Shown: positions 1 through 9,081 of the stretch, in pieces | Layout: each line of letters begins with the position of its first letter | Numbering within the stretch: position 1 is the first letter of the stretch | Assembly: GCA_012840015.1 (NCBI GenBank) | Contig: DUMF01000029.1 | Coordinates: 62,001-126,000 of the forward strand | DNA length: 64,000 nt | Direction: 5' to 3' | Origin: Bacillota bacterium | GTDB taxonomy: Bacteria; Bacillota; Sulfobacillia; DUMF01 | Translations under genes and position numbers: made by a program | The notes under the pieces: generated by a model | What the model was told of the DNA's origin: nothing | Seen by the model: only the letters and a program-made list of their open reading frames with translations | The model's database searches: none

Positions 1-776
1 ACCTTTTCTGCAGACCTGATCAGCTGAAGGCGGAAATCGAGGGCGTACTGGACCTCGCAGACTATATGTTGAAGAGCTTTGGCTTTAAGGAATACACCCT
101 CATGCTTTCAGTCAGGGATCCGATGAACAAGAAGAAGTATATCGGTAACGACCAGGTGTGGGAGATGGCTGAGAACGCCCTGAAGGAAGCACTCCAGGCG
201 AAAGGTTTGCCCTACGTTGTGGGAGAAGGTGAAGCTAAGTTCTATGGCCCGGCGATTGACATAACCATCAAGGACGCTTTGGGCAGGGGTTGGCAAGGCC
301 CAACCATACAGGTGGATTTTAACCTTCCGGAGAGGTTTGACCTGACGTACATGGGTGAAGACGGTCACCTGCATCGGCCGGTGATGATTCATCGAACTGT
401 ACTTGGTTCCATGGAACGCTTCTTGGGCTGTTTGATCGAGCATTACGCGGGCGCCTTTCCAGTATGGTTATCTCCCGTGCAGGCGGTGGTGATACCCGTA
501 GCCGATAGGCATTACGATTACGCGGAGGAACTCGGTGAAAGGCTCAAGTGTGCAGGCATCAGGGCTCAAGTGGATACCAGAAACGAAAAAGTGAGTTTCA
601 AGATACGCGATGCTGAGGTCAAGAAGATCCCCTATATGTTGGTGGTAGGGGACAGAGAAATGAACTCCGGGAGCGCTGCAGTGCGCAAGAGAGCTGTGGG
701 CGATACGGGGAGTAAGCCTACGGACGAGATCATCGGAGAAATCAAGCGCGAAGCGGCTCTACCGTCCTCGCATTGA
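1..776 (+). CDS. thrS: Threonyl-tRNA synthetase, C-terminal part (5' truncated by window edge)
   Basis: Frame open from the window start (LFCRPDQLKAEIEGVLDLADYMLKSFGF...), class II aaRS core and anticodon-binding domain (PVQAVVIPVADRHYDYAEEL). Confidence 0.95.
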   Translation, partial: LFCRPDQLKAEIEGVLDLADYMLKSFGFKEYTLMLSVRDPMNKKKYIGNDQVWEMAENALKEALQAKGLPYVVGEGEAKFYGPAIDITIKDALGRGWQGPTIQVDFNLPERFDLTYMGEDGHLHRPVMIHRTVLGSMERFLGCLIEHYAGAFPVWLSPVQAVVIPVADRHYDYAEELGERLKCAGIRAQVDTRNEKVSFKIRDAEVKKIPYMLVVGDREMNSGSAAVRKRAVGDTGSKPTDEIIGEIKREAALPSSH

Positions 777-789
777 GGCTCTGGGAAAG

Positions 790-841
790 AAGAGGAGATA
801 GCCCTTCCTGTGAAGACTGTGAAGAGCGATCTCCTCTTTTT
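790..841 (+). terminator. Putative rho-independent terminator downstream of thrS
   Basis: 10-bp inverted repeat AAGAGGAGAT (790-799) / ATCTCCTCTT (829-838) followed by T-run; long 29-nt loop lowers confidence. Confidence 0.5.
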
Positions 842-867
842 GTCTGGTGAGCCTGCCGTGGCGGCCG

Positions 868-3270
868 TTAAGAGCGTAACGTGGCGCCAAAGCGTTCTAT
901 AAGCTCTTTCCGCACTTGTTGGTGTACCGAGTCTACTTCACTATCTGTTAAGGTCCTATCTTCAGCCCTATAGGTTATTCTAACTGCTAGACTCCGTTTG
1001 CCTTCCGGTACCCAAGAGCCCTTAAACACGTCGAAAAGCTTTGCTTCCACGGCTAAGGGGCGGCCTGCTTCGAGGATTGCCTTAGCGATCTGCCCGAAGG
1101 GTACACTTTCCCCGACTACGAAAGCGATATCCCTTTCCACACACGGGTAACGCGGTATGGGCTGGCATGTGCGGTTCATCTTCCTGAGCTCGAGCAGAAG
1201 ATCGAGGTCAAGCTCTGCGACCAGGACACGGGAAGGCAGGTCCCAGGCGGATTGTATGTCAGGATGGAGCTCTCCTATCGAACCCAGCGTATGTGGGCCA
1301 GCAATCACGAGAGCTTGGCGGTATGGGTGGTACTGCGTCTCGTGTGACTGGACGAAACCAGCATCGATTCCCAATCTCGCCATCAATGCTTCTACTATGC
1401 CCTTCATCCAATAGAAGTCGACCTGGCGCCGCGGATTATCCCAGTGAACGGGGAACTGCTCCCCAGTGGCGCCGATCGAGAGCTTCAAGCGCTCATCAGG
1501 AAGCTCCTGGAGGGGAAGGGACTTGGCGAAGTAGGCTTTTCCTATTTCGAACAATTTCAATCTGTTCGAGCCATGAGCTATATTGTAAGCCATTACTTTG
1601 AGCATGCCTGGCAAAAGGCTTCGGGGAAGTAGACTCTGGTCTTCCACTATTGGATTTGCCAGACGAATACTGTGTGCGATTTCGGCTTCCAGCCCAGAAC
1701 GCTTGAGGTCTCCCGGGCCGATCAAGGAGGGGGTAATGATTTCCTGAAGCCCACATCCCATCATGAACTCTCTCACCTGGTCCACAGCGGTCTGCTCGGG
1801 TGTCTTGCCACCCGGCACTGTGCTGTCGCGTAGGGAGGTTGCAGGGATGTTTTCGAACCCGTAAGTCCTTGCCAGTTCTTCTACGAGGTCTATTTCCGAA
1901 TCTATATCCACTCGCCTTGCAGGTACAGTCACGGCGAGTGTGTCACCGTGATCACGAATTTCGAAGTCGAGACTCTGCAATAGCGAGATGGCCTCCGGCT
2001 TGGGGATCTGGACGCCTATTATCTCCAACGCTCGATCGAGCCTCAGCGAAACCGTCTTCGGGCGGAGGGGGTTCGGGTGCTCGTCTACCACACCAGGCAC
2101 CGCTATGCCCGCCCCCAGGCGCTCGATCCATTGGGCAGCCCGTTCGGCTGCCAGAGGCTGGATAGACGGATCGACGCCCTTCTCGAACCTTATCGCTGCC
2201 TCGGATCTTATCCCCAGTGACCCGGACGTCCTGCGTATAGACGCCGGTTTGAAAAGGGCAGCCTCCAGGAGTACGGTCTTTGTATCGAGGGTCACTTCCG
2301 TATCCAAGCCGCCCATTACTCCCGCAATGGCCACAGGGCGGTGTGAATCGGTAATTAGCAGCATCTCTGGGCTAAGCTCACGTTTCTCGCCGTCGAGGGT
2401 AACGATCGTTTCTCCTTGGCACGCTCTGCGAACGACTATTTTGTTACCAAGCTTATCGAAATCGAAGGCATGAAGCGGTTGGCCCACTTCGAGCATCACG
2501 TAGTTGGTAACGTCTACGATGTTGTTTATGGGTCGCATTCCTGCCATGTGCAGTCGCCACTGCATCCACGGCGGTGACATACCCACTTCGACCGACCTTA
2601 CGAGCTTGGCCGCATAACGAGGGCACAATTCCGCATCCTCAATCGTGACCGACACTCCGGACAAACCTCGTGCCACGTCGGGGTGCAGCTTGAGAGGGTT
2701 ACGGACCGGCCGTTTGGTAATCGCGGCTGCCTCATAAGCCACCCCTAAAACGGAAAGACAAGAAGCATAGTTGGGCGTGAGATCTAGCACGAACACTTCA
2801 TCTTCCAAGTCCAGATAGGAGATGACGTCTTCACCAAGCGGCGCACTCTTGTCCAGAATAAGCACGCCCTCTCCCTCGAGGTGGGGCTTGCCGAAGAGGA
2901 TTTCAGTAGTGGCGCATACCATTCCCTGGGATTGGACGCCATCGAAATCAGCTACTTCTATCTTCTTCCCACCGGGCAGTACGGAGCCGGGGAGTGCCAG
3001 GGGTACTTTATCCCCCACCGCGATATTGGTAGCTCCGCAAATCACTTGGAAGGTGCCTTCCGGCACCTGCACTTGAACGACGCTGAGACCTCGTGAACTG
3101 GGATGAGGCTCGATCTTGGCGATCTCCCCAACTACGACGCCTCTGCACTCGGGCCGCATTCGTTCAACGGCCTCCACGGCCACCCCTTGCATGGTTAGCC
3201 GTTCGGCCAGCTCCTGGGGGGAATAGTCTAGATCTACGAATTCTTGAAGCCAGTGCAGGGGTACTCTCAT
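868..3270 (-). CDS. pheT: Phenylalanyl-tRNA synthetase beta subunit
   Basis: 800 aa; N-terminal tRNA-binding domain, B5 and FDX-ACB domain sequence (MRVPLHWLQEFVDLDYSPQELAERLTMQGVAVEAVE...). Confidence 0.97.
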   Translation of the reverse strand: MRVPLHWLQEFVDLDYSPQELAERLTMQGVAVEAVERMRPECRGVVVGEIAKIEPHPSSRGLSVVQVQVPEGTFQVICGATNIAVGDKVPLALPGSVLPGGKKIEVADFDGVQSQGMVCATTEILFGKPHLEGEGVLILDKSAPLGEDVISYLDLEDEVFVLDLTPNYASCLSVLGVAYEAAAITKRPVRNPLKLHPDVARGLSGVSVTIEDAELCPRYAAKLVRSVEVGMSPPWMQWRLHMAGMRPINNIVDVTNYVMLEVGQPLHAFDFDKLGNKIVVRRACQGETIVTLDGEKRELSPEMLLITDSHRPVAIAGVMGGLDTEVTLDTKTVLLEAALFKPASIRRTSGSLGIRSEAAIRFEKGVDPSIQPLAAERAAQWIERLGAGIAVPGVVDEHPNPLRPKTVSLRLDRALEIIGVQIPKPEAISLLQSLDFEIRDHGDTLAVTVPARRVDIDSEIDLVEELARTYGFENIPATSLRDSTVPGGKTPEQTAVDQVREFMMGCGLQEIITPSLIGPGDLKRSGLEAEIAHSIRLANPIVEDQSLLPRSLLPGMLKVMAYNIAHGSNRLKLFEIGKAYFAKSLPLQELPDERLKLSIGATGEQFPVHWDNPRRQVDFYWMKGIVEALMARLGIDAGFVQSHETQYHPYRQALVIAGPHTLGSIGELHPDIQSAWDLPSRVLVAELDLDLLLELRKMNRTCQPIPRYPCVERDIAFVVGESVPFGQIAKAILEAGRPLAVEAKLFDVFKGSWVPEGKRSLAVRITYRAEDRTLTDSEVDSVHQQVRKELIERFGATLRS

Positions 3271-3297
3271 GGGACCACCCTTTCACGCCGATTGCGA

Positions 3298-4332
3298 TCA
3301 GTGAAACTGGGAAAGAAAACGTATATCGTTCAGAAGGAACAGGCGTAGATCGTCGATACCGTATTTCAGCATTGCGATGCGTTCTACGCCCATGCCGAAA
3401 GCAAATCCGGTTACCCTCTCGGGATCATACCCACCATTACGGATCACGGATGGGTGTACCATTCCGCTCCCGAGGATCTCTAGCCAACCACTGCCTCCGC
3501 AAGTCCGGCAACCCTTCCCCTTACACACTGTGCACGAAACATCCACTTCCGCGCTGGGCTCGGTGAACGGGAAGTAGCTCGGTCGCATCCGGATCACGGT
3601 ATCGGGCCCAAACATTCGACGGGCGAAGACAAGCAGCGTGCCCTTTAGGTCACTGAAGCGTACCCCTTCGCCGATAGCCAGACCCTCCACTTGATGGAAG
3701 ATGGGGGAATGTCTGGCATCTGCCTGGTCTCGACGATATACCGTTCCGGGCGCGATCAGGCGGACAGGCAGCCTGGGGTACCGAGCGCGCATGCCGCGGA
3801 TTTGTACGGGAGAAGTGTGAGTCCTCAACAAAATCTCGCTGGTTATGTAGAATGTTTGCTGCATATCTCTTGCAGGATGGTCCTTCGGTATATTCAGTGC
3901 TACGAAGTTATTTTGGTCTGTTTCCACCTCGGGACCTTCGGCTATTTCAAAGCCCATCCCAGAGAAGATATCTATTATTTCCTGGGTGATCGCCGTGAGC
4001 ACGTGCCTGTTGCCAGCGTCGAAAGGCAGGCCGGGCATGGTGATATCGATTTTTTCGCTTTCGAGTTTAGCCTGCAGTTCCGCACGGCGGAGCCTAGCGG
4101 TTTGCTCCTCGAAAACATTCTCGAGGTCTGACTTGACTTGGTTCAGGAGCTTGCCCAAAGTGGGCCTGACTTCCTGGGGCATTGTGGGAAGTCTCTTCAG
4201 AAGAGAGTTCAATTGGCCTTTTCTTCCCAGGTACTTCGCCTTTAGTGACTCGAGTTCCTCCATTTTCGTCGCAGCAGAAAAAGCATTGATAGCCTCCTGC
4301 TTGAGGAGGAGAATTTGCTCTTCCAACGTCAC
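3298..4332 (-). CDS. pheS: Phenylalanyl-tRNA synthetase alpha subunit
   Basis: 344 aa; class II core (GSGMVHPSVIRNGGYDPERVTGFAFGMGVERIAMLKYGIDDLRLF); GTG start. Confidence 0.97.
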   Translation of the reverse strand: MTLEEQILLLKQEAINAFSAATKMEELESLKAKYLGRKGQLNSLLKRLPTMPQEVRPTLGKLLNQVKSDLENVFEEQTARLRRAELQAKLESEKIDITMPGLPFDAGNRHVLTAITQEIIDIFSGMGFEIAEGPEVETDQNNFVALNIPKDHPARDMQQTFYITSEILLRTHTSPVQIRGMRARYPRLPVRLIAPGTVYRRDQADARHSPIFHQVEGLAIGEGVRFSDLKGTLLVFARRMFGPDTVIRMRPSYFPFTEPSAEVDVSCTVCKGKGCRTCGGSGWLEILGSGMVHPSVIRNGGYDPERVTGFAFGMGVERIAMLKYGIDDLRLFLLNDIRFLSQFH

Positions 4333-4342
4333 TACCCCTCAT

Positions 4343-4504
4343 TTACATCTGTTGTTTGGTGAAATCTTCGATCCAACGAAGGATCCGTTCGCTTGCGGCA
4401 GATCCTTGCTTAGAGGATTCAGCGCAGAGCTCTCTGTAGAGTAGATACACGGAGATGGACCCAGTGATTTCGAAAAGCTTCCAGAGGACCGCTATGAAGT
4501 CCAA
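4343..4504 (-). CDS. YqzL-like small protein (53 aa), not in supplied ORF track
   Basis: TTG start with AAAGGA ribosome-binding site; translation LDFIAVLWKLFEITGSISVYLLYRELCAESSKQGSAASERILRWIEDFTKQQM*; resembles recalled YqzL family pattern (W..F..TG....YLLYKEL). Confidence 0.6.
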   Translation of the reverse strand: MDFIAVLWKLFEITGSISVYLLYRELCAESSKQGSAASERILRWIEDFTKQQM

Positions 4505-4554
4505 CGGATCACGTCCTTTCAGAAATCACCAGAAGCGCCTCAACCGTCTAAGCC

Positions 4555-4584
4555 ATTATAGCAAGCTCTCTTTTAGTGCTTCAA
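4555..4584 (-). promoter_or_regulatory. Putative sigma-A promoter for yqzL-like/pheST
   Basis: TTGAAG - 18 nt - TATAAT on minus strand, between the histidine phosphatase stop and the yqzL-like ORF. Confidence 0.55.
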
Positions 4585-4588
4585 GTAA

Positions 4589-5245
4589 CTAGAAATCTTT
4601 GGTAACCGGTGGTTGCAGCTTAAGGTGGTTCGTATCATTCATCGAAACCAGAACAGGCAGACCTTTGCCATCGTGTTCGGCCACGGAGATCGAGGCATTA
4701 TCCACACGCAATCGCCAGAAGGCCGAGAGAGGAAGGCCAAGCAAGCTCATGATCATGAGTTTGATGGGTACTCGGTGAGAAACCGCGATTACGCAACCTT
4801 CTTTTAGCGTCAAAAACTCCCGCGCGAGAAAGGTTTCGATGCGACCGGCGGCTTCCTGCAAGGACTCGCCTCCAGGAAAGACTACGGCTGCTGGATCAGC
4901 CCGCCAGGTGAGGTAGACCCCGGGGAAGCGTTTTTCTGCTTCCTCCACAGTACATCCTTCCAGCGCTCCGTAGTCCAGGTCCGAAAGCCCTTCGTCTGTG
5001 CTCATTGGAAGACCTGATACCGTTTGGAGGGCTTGGGCTGTAGCGGATGCCCGGGCGAGCGGGCTGGAGATTATCTTCGCGGGTGTCAGGGGCAACACCA
5101 ACCAGGGCCAGATCGCTCTGGCAGCTGCCTCAGCCTGTGCAAGTCCTGTCTCATTGAGTTCCACGTCTCTTCTGCCGCGGAAGAGGCCGTCTCTGTTCCA
5201 CTTCGTCTCTCCGTGTCTTAGCATGATCAACCGGACCAAAGGCAT
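4589..5245 (-). CDS. Histidine phosphatase family protein (phosphoglycerate mutase-like)
   Basis: LIMLRHGETKWNRDGLFRGRRDVELNETG RHG motif; AVSHRVPIK second histidine. Confidence 0.9.
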   Translation of the reverse strand: MPLVRLIMLRHGETKWNRDGLFRGRRDVELNETGLAQAEAAARAIWPWLVLPLTPAKIISSPLARASATAQALQTVSGLPMSTDEGLSDLDYGALEGCTVEEAEKRFPGVYLTWRADPAAVVFPGGESLQEAAGRIETFLAREFLTLKEGCVIAVSHRVPIKLMIMSLLGLPLSAFWRLRVDNASISVAEHDGKGLPVLVSMNDTNHLKLQPPVTKDF

Positions 5246-5321
5246 CCCTCCTGTATTCTGCTTTGTTTAAAGTATATACTGTTATGGCGAGACAAGCGGC
5301 TGATGCGAGAGGGGATGCGGC

Positions 5322-7007
5322 TTGAAAAACTATGAGGTGGCTAGCCTGCTTGAAGAAATCGCTGACCTAACAGAGATAATCGGGGAAGAAGCATATAAAG
5401 CCACAGCATACCGTAGAGCTGCGCAGAGTGTGGCCAAACTTGGGGCAGACATCCGGCAATATTCCCAAGAAGGCAGATTGAGAGAGATTCCTGGGGTTGG
5501 GCCTGCGATTGCAGGAAAGATCGAAGAAATACTCAAAACGGGCAGTTGCAGACATCTGGAGAAGCTGAGGGCCAGGGTGCCGAGGAGCGTTCTGGGGCTA
5601 TTGAAGGTACCTGGGTTGGGCCCTAAAACTGTGTCGTTGCTGTGGAACCAGGCCCGCGTTGCCAGCCTCGTCGATCTCGAAGAAGCACTTTCTGGCGACC
5701 GGTTGAAAAGGATTAGGGGTATAGGGGACAAGAAGATCGCTATGTTGAAGGCTGCGCTCGGCAAGTACAGGCTTCTCTCGGAAAGAACTCGGACGCTGCT
5801 CGCCATGGCACTCCCCGTGGCGGAAGATATTCGGGAGAGAGTAATGGCGATCCCGGGCATCCACAGGGTTGAGATCGCAGGAAGCCTCAGGCGAGGGGCT
5901 GAGACGGTAGGTGATATCGATATAGTCTTATCTGCGGATGACGTGCAGACTGCGACGAAAAGAATCGGCGAGCTGCAGTGTGTAACTAGTGCGAGCGTAA
6001 TGCGCGATGGCATGTTGAAAGCCTCCATCGCGTCCCAGATCGATGCGGAGTTTTTGATCGTTCAGCCATGCGAGTTCATCAGGGCGTGGCACAAGATGAC
6101 AGGTTCAGAGGTCCACTTAGCGCAGCTGCGCGAGATGGAGCAGGAACAACCAGATGGTTACATTCGTTCGGAAAGAGAAATATATGAGGCTCTCGGACTG
6201 CCTTACATACCCCCGGAACTGAGAGAGGGACGGGGAGAAATCGAAGCTGCACGCACTAACACCCTGCCTGCGCTTGTGGAGGCTCGTGACATAAAGGGAG
6301 ATCTGCATACCCATTCTAATTGGAGCGACGGCACTGCTACTTTGGAGCAGATGGCAGCTAGGGCCAAGGAGCTCGGCTACGAGTATTTGGCTATAACTGA
6401 TCATTCTGTCTCGCTGGGTGTGGCGCATGGGCTCGACGTGAATCGGTTGATGGAGCAAATCCGAACTATAAAGCAGTTTAACGAGGCTCACAAGGACTTT
6501 CGAATACTCTCCGGGATCGAGGTAGATATCAAGAAGGACGGCTCGCTGGATTTACCTGATGAAGTGTTGGAACAGCTCGACATAGTTGTGGCCTCAGTTC
6601 ACTCTGGATTCTCTATGCCCGGAGAAGCCATGACCAGGAGGATGGAAGCGGCTATCGAGAATCCCCACGTGGACATAATTGGCCATCCCACCGGTAGACT
6701 CCTGGGGCATAGAGAGGCAAGTAATATCGACATAGGAGCTCTCCTCAAAAAAGCCGCTGAACGACATTGTGCTATGGAAATCAATTCCTCTCCGGACAGA
6801 CTCGACTTAAAGGACGTGCATGCGAGACAAGCAGTGGAAATGGGTGTTAAAGTGGCCATCAACACGGATGCCCACGGGCTCGCTGGGCTCAACGATATGA
6901 TATTAGGCATATACACTGCAAGAAGGGGTTGGGTTTCCAGGAAGGATGTGCTAAACTGCATGAGCTTGGATGAATTACTTGAGTGGCTAGCGGAAAAACA
7001 TAGATAG
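5322..7007 (+). CDS. polX: DNA polymerase/3'-5' exonuclease PolX (family X polymerase + PHP domain)
   Basis: HhH motifs, GSLRRGAETVGDIDIV nucleotidyltransferase motif, PHP domain (DLHTHSNWSDGTATLEQM); TTG start. Confidence 0.95.
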   Translation: MKNYEVASLLEEIADLTEIIGEEAYKATAYRRAAQSVAKLGADIRQYSQEGRLREIPGVGPAIAGKIEEILKTGSCRHLEKLRARVPRSVLGLLKVPGLGPKTVSLLWNQARVASLVDLEEALSGDRLKRIRGIGDKKIAMLKAALGKYRLLSERTRTLLAMALPVAEDIRERVMAIPGIHRVEIAGSLRRGAETVGDIDIVLSADDVQTATKRIGELQCVTSASVMRDGMLKASIASQIDAEFLIVQPCEFIRAWHKMTGSEVHLAQLREMEQEQPDGYIRSEREIYEALGLPYIPPELREGRGEIEAARTNTLPALVEARDIKGDLHTHSNWSDGTATLEQMAARAKELGYEYLAITDHSVSLGVAHGLDVNRLMEQIRTIKQFNEAHKDFRILSGIEVDIKKDGSLDLPDEVLEQLDIVVASVHSGFSMPGEAMTRRMEAAIENPHVDIIGHPTGRLLGHREASNIDIGALLKKAAERHCAMEINSSPDRLDLKDVHARQAVEMGVKVAINTDAHGLAGLNDMILGIYTARRGWVSRKDVLNCMSLDELLEWLAEKHR

Positions 7008-7031
7008 GGAGTCTCGTGGAGGGGTTCACGG

Positions 7032-7631
7032 ATGCAGCACCTGCTGGCAGATATATGGATCGGTGTATATCGCACCGTGATCCTGTATATCACAGTGATC
7101 GTCATGGTGCGCCTCGTGGGAAAACGTACTGTTGCGCAGCTTGCACCCTTCGACCTCGCCGTGATAATCATTGCGGGTTCTGTAGCTGCCATACCCATCG
7201 AGAATGCGGATCTTTCGGTGGTGTCAGGTATAGTCCCAATTGCGATGCTGGGCATACTACAGTACTTCCTTGCTTGGCTAAACATGAGAAGCAGGCTACT
7301 AGAGAAAATAACGCAAGGCACCTCTACCGTGCTCGTTCAGGATGGACAGATACTGGAAGAGAATCTCAAAAAAGAGAGGATTACGATGTCCGACCTCAAT
7401 ATTATGTTGAGACAAAAAGACGTCGAGAAAATCGGCGATGTAGAACTCGCCACTATTGAACCCGACGGAATGGTAAGCGTGATCAAAAAGAAGCAGGCTC
7501 AACCGATTACTACCGAAGAGCTGCAAAATTCCGTACTCACGCACCTCAACGATATTCTTTCACAGAACGCATGTCGTTCAAGACAACGGTTTGAGGAGCT
7601 TTTCTCGCATCTTGATGTAAAATACAAATGA
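7032..7631 (+). CDS. DUF421 (YetF-type) membrane protein
   Basis: Three N-terminal TM segments and DUF421 core (VRLVGKRTVAQLAPFDLAVIIIAGSVAA ... LVQDGQILEENLKKERITMSDL). Confidence 0.85.
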   Translation: MQHLLADIWIGVYRTVILYITVIVMVRLVGKRTVAQLAPFDLAVIIIAGSVAAIPIENADLSVVSGIVPIAMLGILQYFLAWLNMRSRLLEKITQGTSTVLVQDGQILEENLKKERITMSDLNIMLRQKDVEKIGDVELATIEPDGMVSVIKKKQAQPITTEELQNSVLTHLNDILSQNACRSRQRFEELFSHLDVKYK

Positions 7632-7637
7632 GCGAGA

Positions 7638-8591
7638 ATGAAACTGTTCTTTTTATTCCTCGATGGCTTTGGAATAGGGGATCAAAATCCGTACACCAAC
7701 CCGATGGTCTCCGCTGATCTGCCCGCCCTGCGATATTTGTGCGGCGGGGATTTGTTGTTTACCGGGAGTGAAGTCACAGAAGGAGAACACTCGGTAGCCA
7801 TACCCGCTGATGCGCGTCTCGGGGTGGAAGGCATCCCGCAAAGCGCTACGGGCCAGGCGGCATTGCTTACGGGATATAATGCTCCACAGATCGTAGGGCG
7901 TCACGTGAATGCATTCCCCACCGGAATTCTGAAAAAACTGATCGTAGAGAAAAGCATCTTCACCAGGGTACTCGCTTGCGGGAAAAAGGCTACCTTCATT
8001 AACGCTTTTAGAGAAGACTCGCTTTCCAGAATCCAAAGAGGAACTTACAAGATGTCGGCTTCCTCCGCAGCCGTTCTTGGAGCCGGACTCTCGGTGAGGC
8101 CCGCCTCTTGGATTAAGTTGAGACAAGCAATCTATCACGACATCACCGGGGACATCCTGCGACAATTCGGTTACGATGTACCGAAGCTCTCTGCTGTTGA
8201 AGCGGGCGAGATAGCCGCCGAAATCAGTTTCAACTACGATTTCTCCATGTTCGAATTCTTCCTCACGGATAGAGCGGGGCATTCACAGGACATGAAGACT
8301 GCGATAGAAGTGCTGGAACGCGTGGACTGCTTTGTGAGCGCGGTCCTCAAAAAGCTGGACTTGGGCTCGCAAGCCCTGCTGATTACCAGCGACCACGGCA
8401 ATATCGAAGACCTTTCCGTCCCCACTCATACGTTGAACCGAGTTCCGGTGATACTCTACGGCTTAACCCGCCGGGAGAGATTGGACATGGCTGCACGAAT
8501 CAGAACGATAATGGACGTGAACGCTGTAATGACTCATTTGGTGTGCGGTCAATACAGGTACTATTACGGAGGAGACGATCTCGATGGATGA
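7638..8591 (+). CDS. Alkaline phosphatase superfamily metalloenzyme (phosphoglycerate mutase/phosphopentomutase-like)
   Basis: FLDGFGIGDQNPYTNP, SATGQAALLTGYNAP, LTDRAGHSQD, ITSDHGNIED metal-binding motifs. Confidence 0.75.
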   Translation: MKLFFLFLDGFGIGDQNPYTNPMVSADLPALRYLCGGDLLFTGSEVTEGEHSVAIPADARLGVEGIPQSATGQAALLTGYNAPQIVGRHVNAFPTGILKKLIVEKSIFTRVLACGKKATFINAFREDSLSRIQRGTYKMSASSAAVLGAGLSVRPASWIKLRQAIYHDITGDILRQFGYDVPKLSAVEAGEIAAEISFNYDFSMFEFFLTDRAGHSQDMKTAIEVLERVDCFVSAVLKKLDLGSQALLITSDHGNIEDLSVPTHTLNRVPVILYGLTRRERLDMAARIRTIMDVNAVMTHLVCGQYRYYYGGDDLDG

Positions 8592-9081
8592 TAGCCGAGA
8601 GTCGGTCGTATTCCAGACTAGCTGGGGATGGCAGAGGCTTACCTGGCGGGGGGAGAAGGTAGTGAGCCTTAGTTTGCCGTCCTCAGAACAGCCTGCTGAG
8701 CGATCACCTGCCAAGTATTCTGTTGAGCCCCCGTTTTGGATACGAGAGTTGATAAACCGGTTACGCGGCTACTTCGAAAGCCGGGAAGTGGATTTTTCCG
8801 ACATAGAGGTTGACACTTCAGGCGCCACCGAATTTGACCAGAAGGTATGGGCATGTCTTAGGAATGTACAAAGGGGCAGCATCGTTACCTATGGAGAACT
8901 GGCTAAAAGGATAGGGAGGCCGGGAGCTGCTCGCGCAGTCGGGAATTGTTGTGCCAGAAACCCGGTCCCGATAATAATACCCTGCCACAGAGTTGTGCCT
9001 GCTGCTGGAGGCGTAGGGGGGTTTAGCGGAGGGCCAGAGATGAAGAGGCGCATGCTCAAGATGGAGGGTGTGTATCGTTAG
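8584..9081 (+). CDS. ogt: Methylated-DNA--protein-cysteine methyltransferase
   Basis: RGSIVTYGELAKRIG...ARAVGNCCARNPVPIIIPCHRVV active-site PCHRV. Confidence 0.93.
   Translation: MDDSRESVVFQTSWGWQRLTWRGEKVVSLSLPSSEQPAERSPAKYSVEPPFWIRELINRLRGYFESREVDFSDIEVDTSGATEFDQKVWACLRNVQRGSIVTYGELAKRIGRPGAARAVGNCCARNPVPIIIPCHRVVPAAGGVGGFSGGPEMKRRMLKMEGVYR

Noticed and set aside
6599-7321. 240-aa antisense ORF across polX/DUF421
   Set aside because: Overlaps two well-supported genes on the other strand; composition typical of spurious ORF
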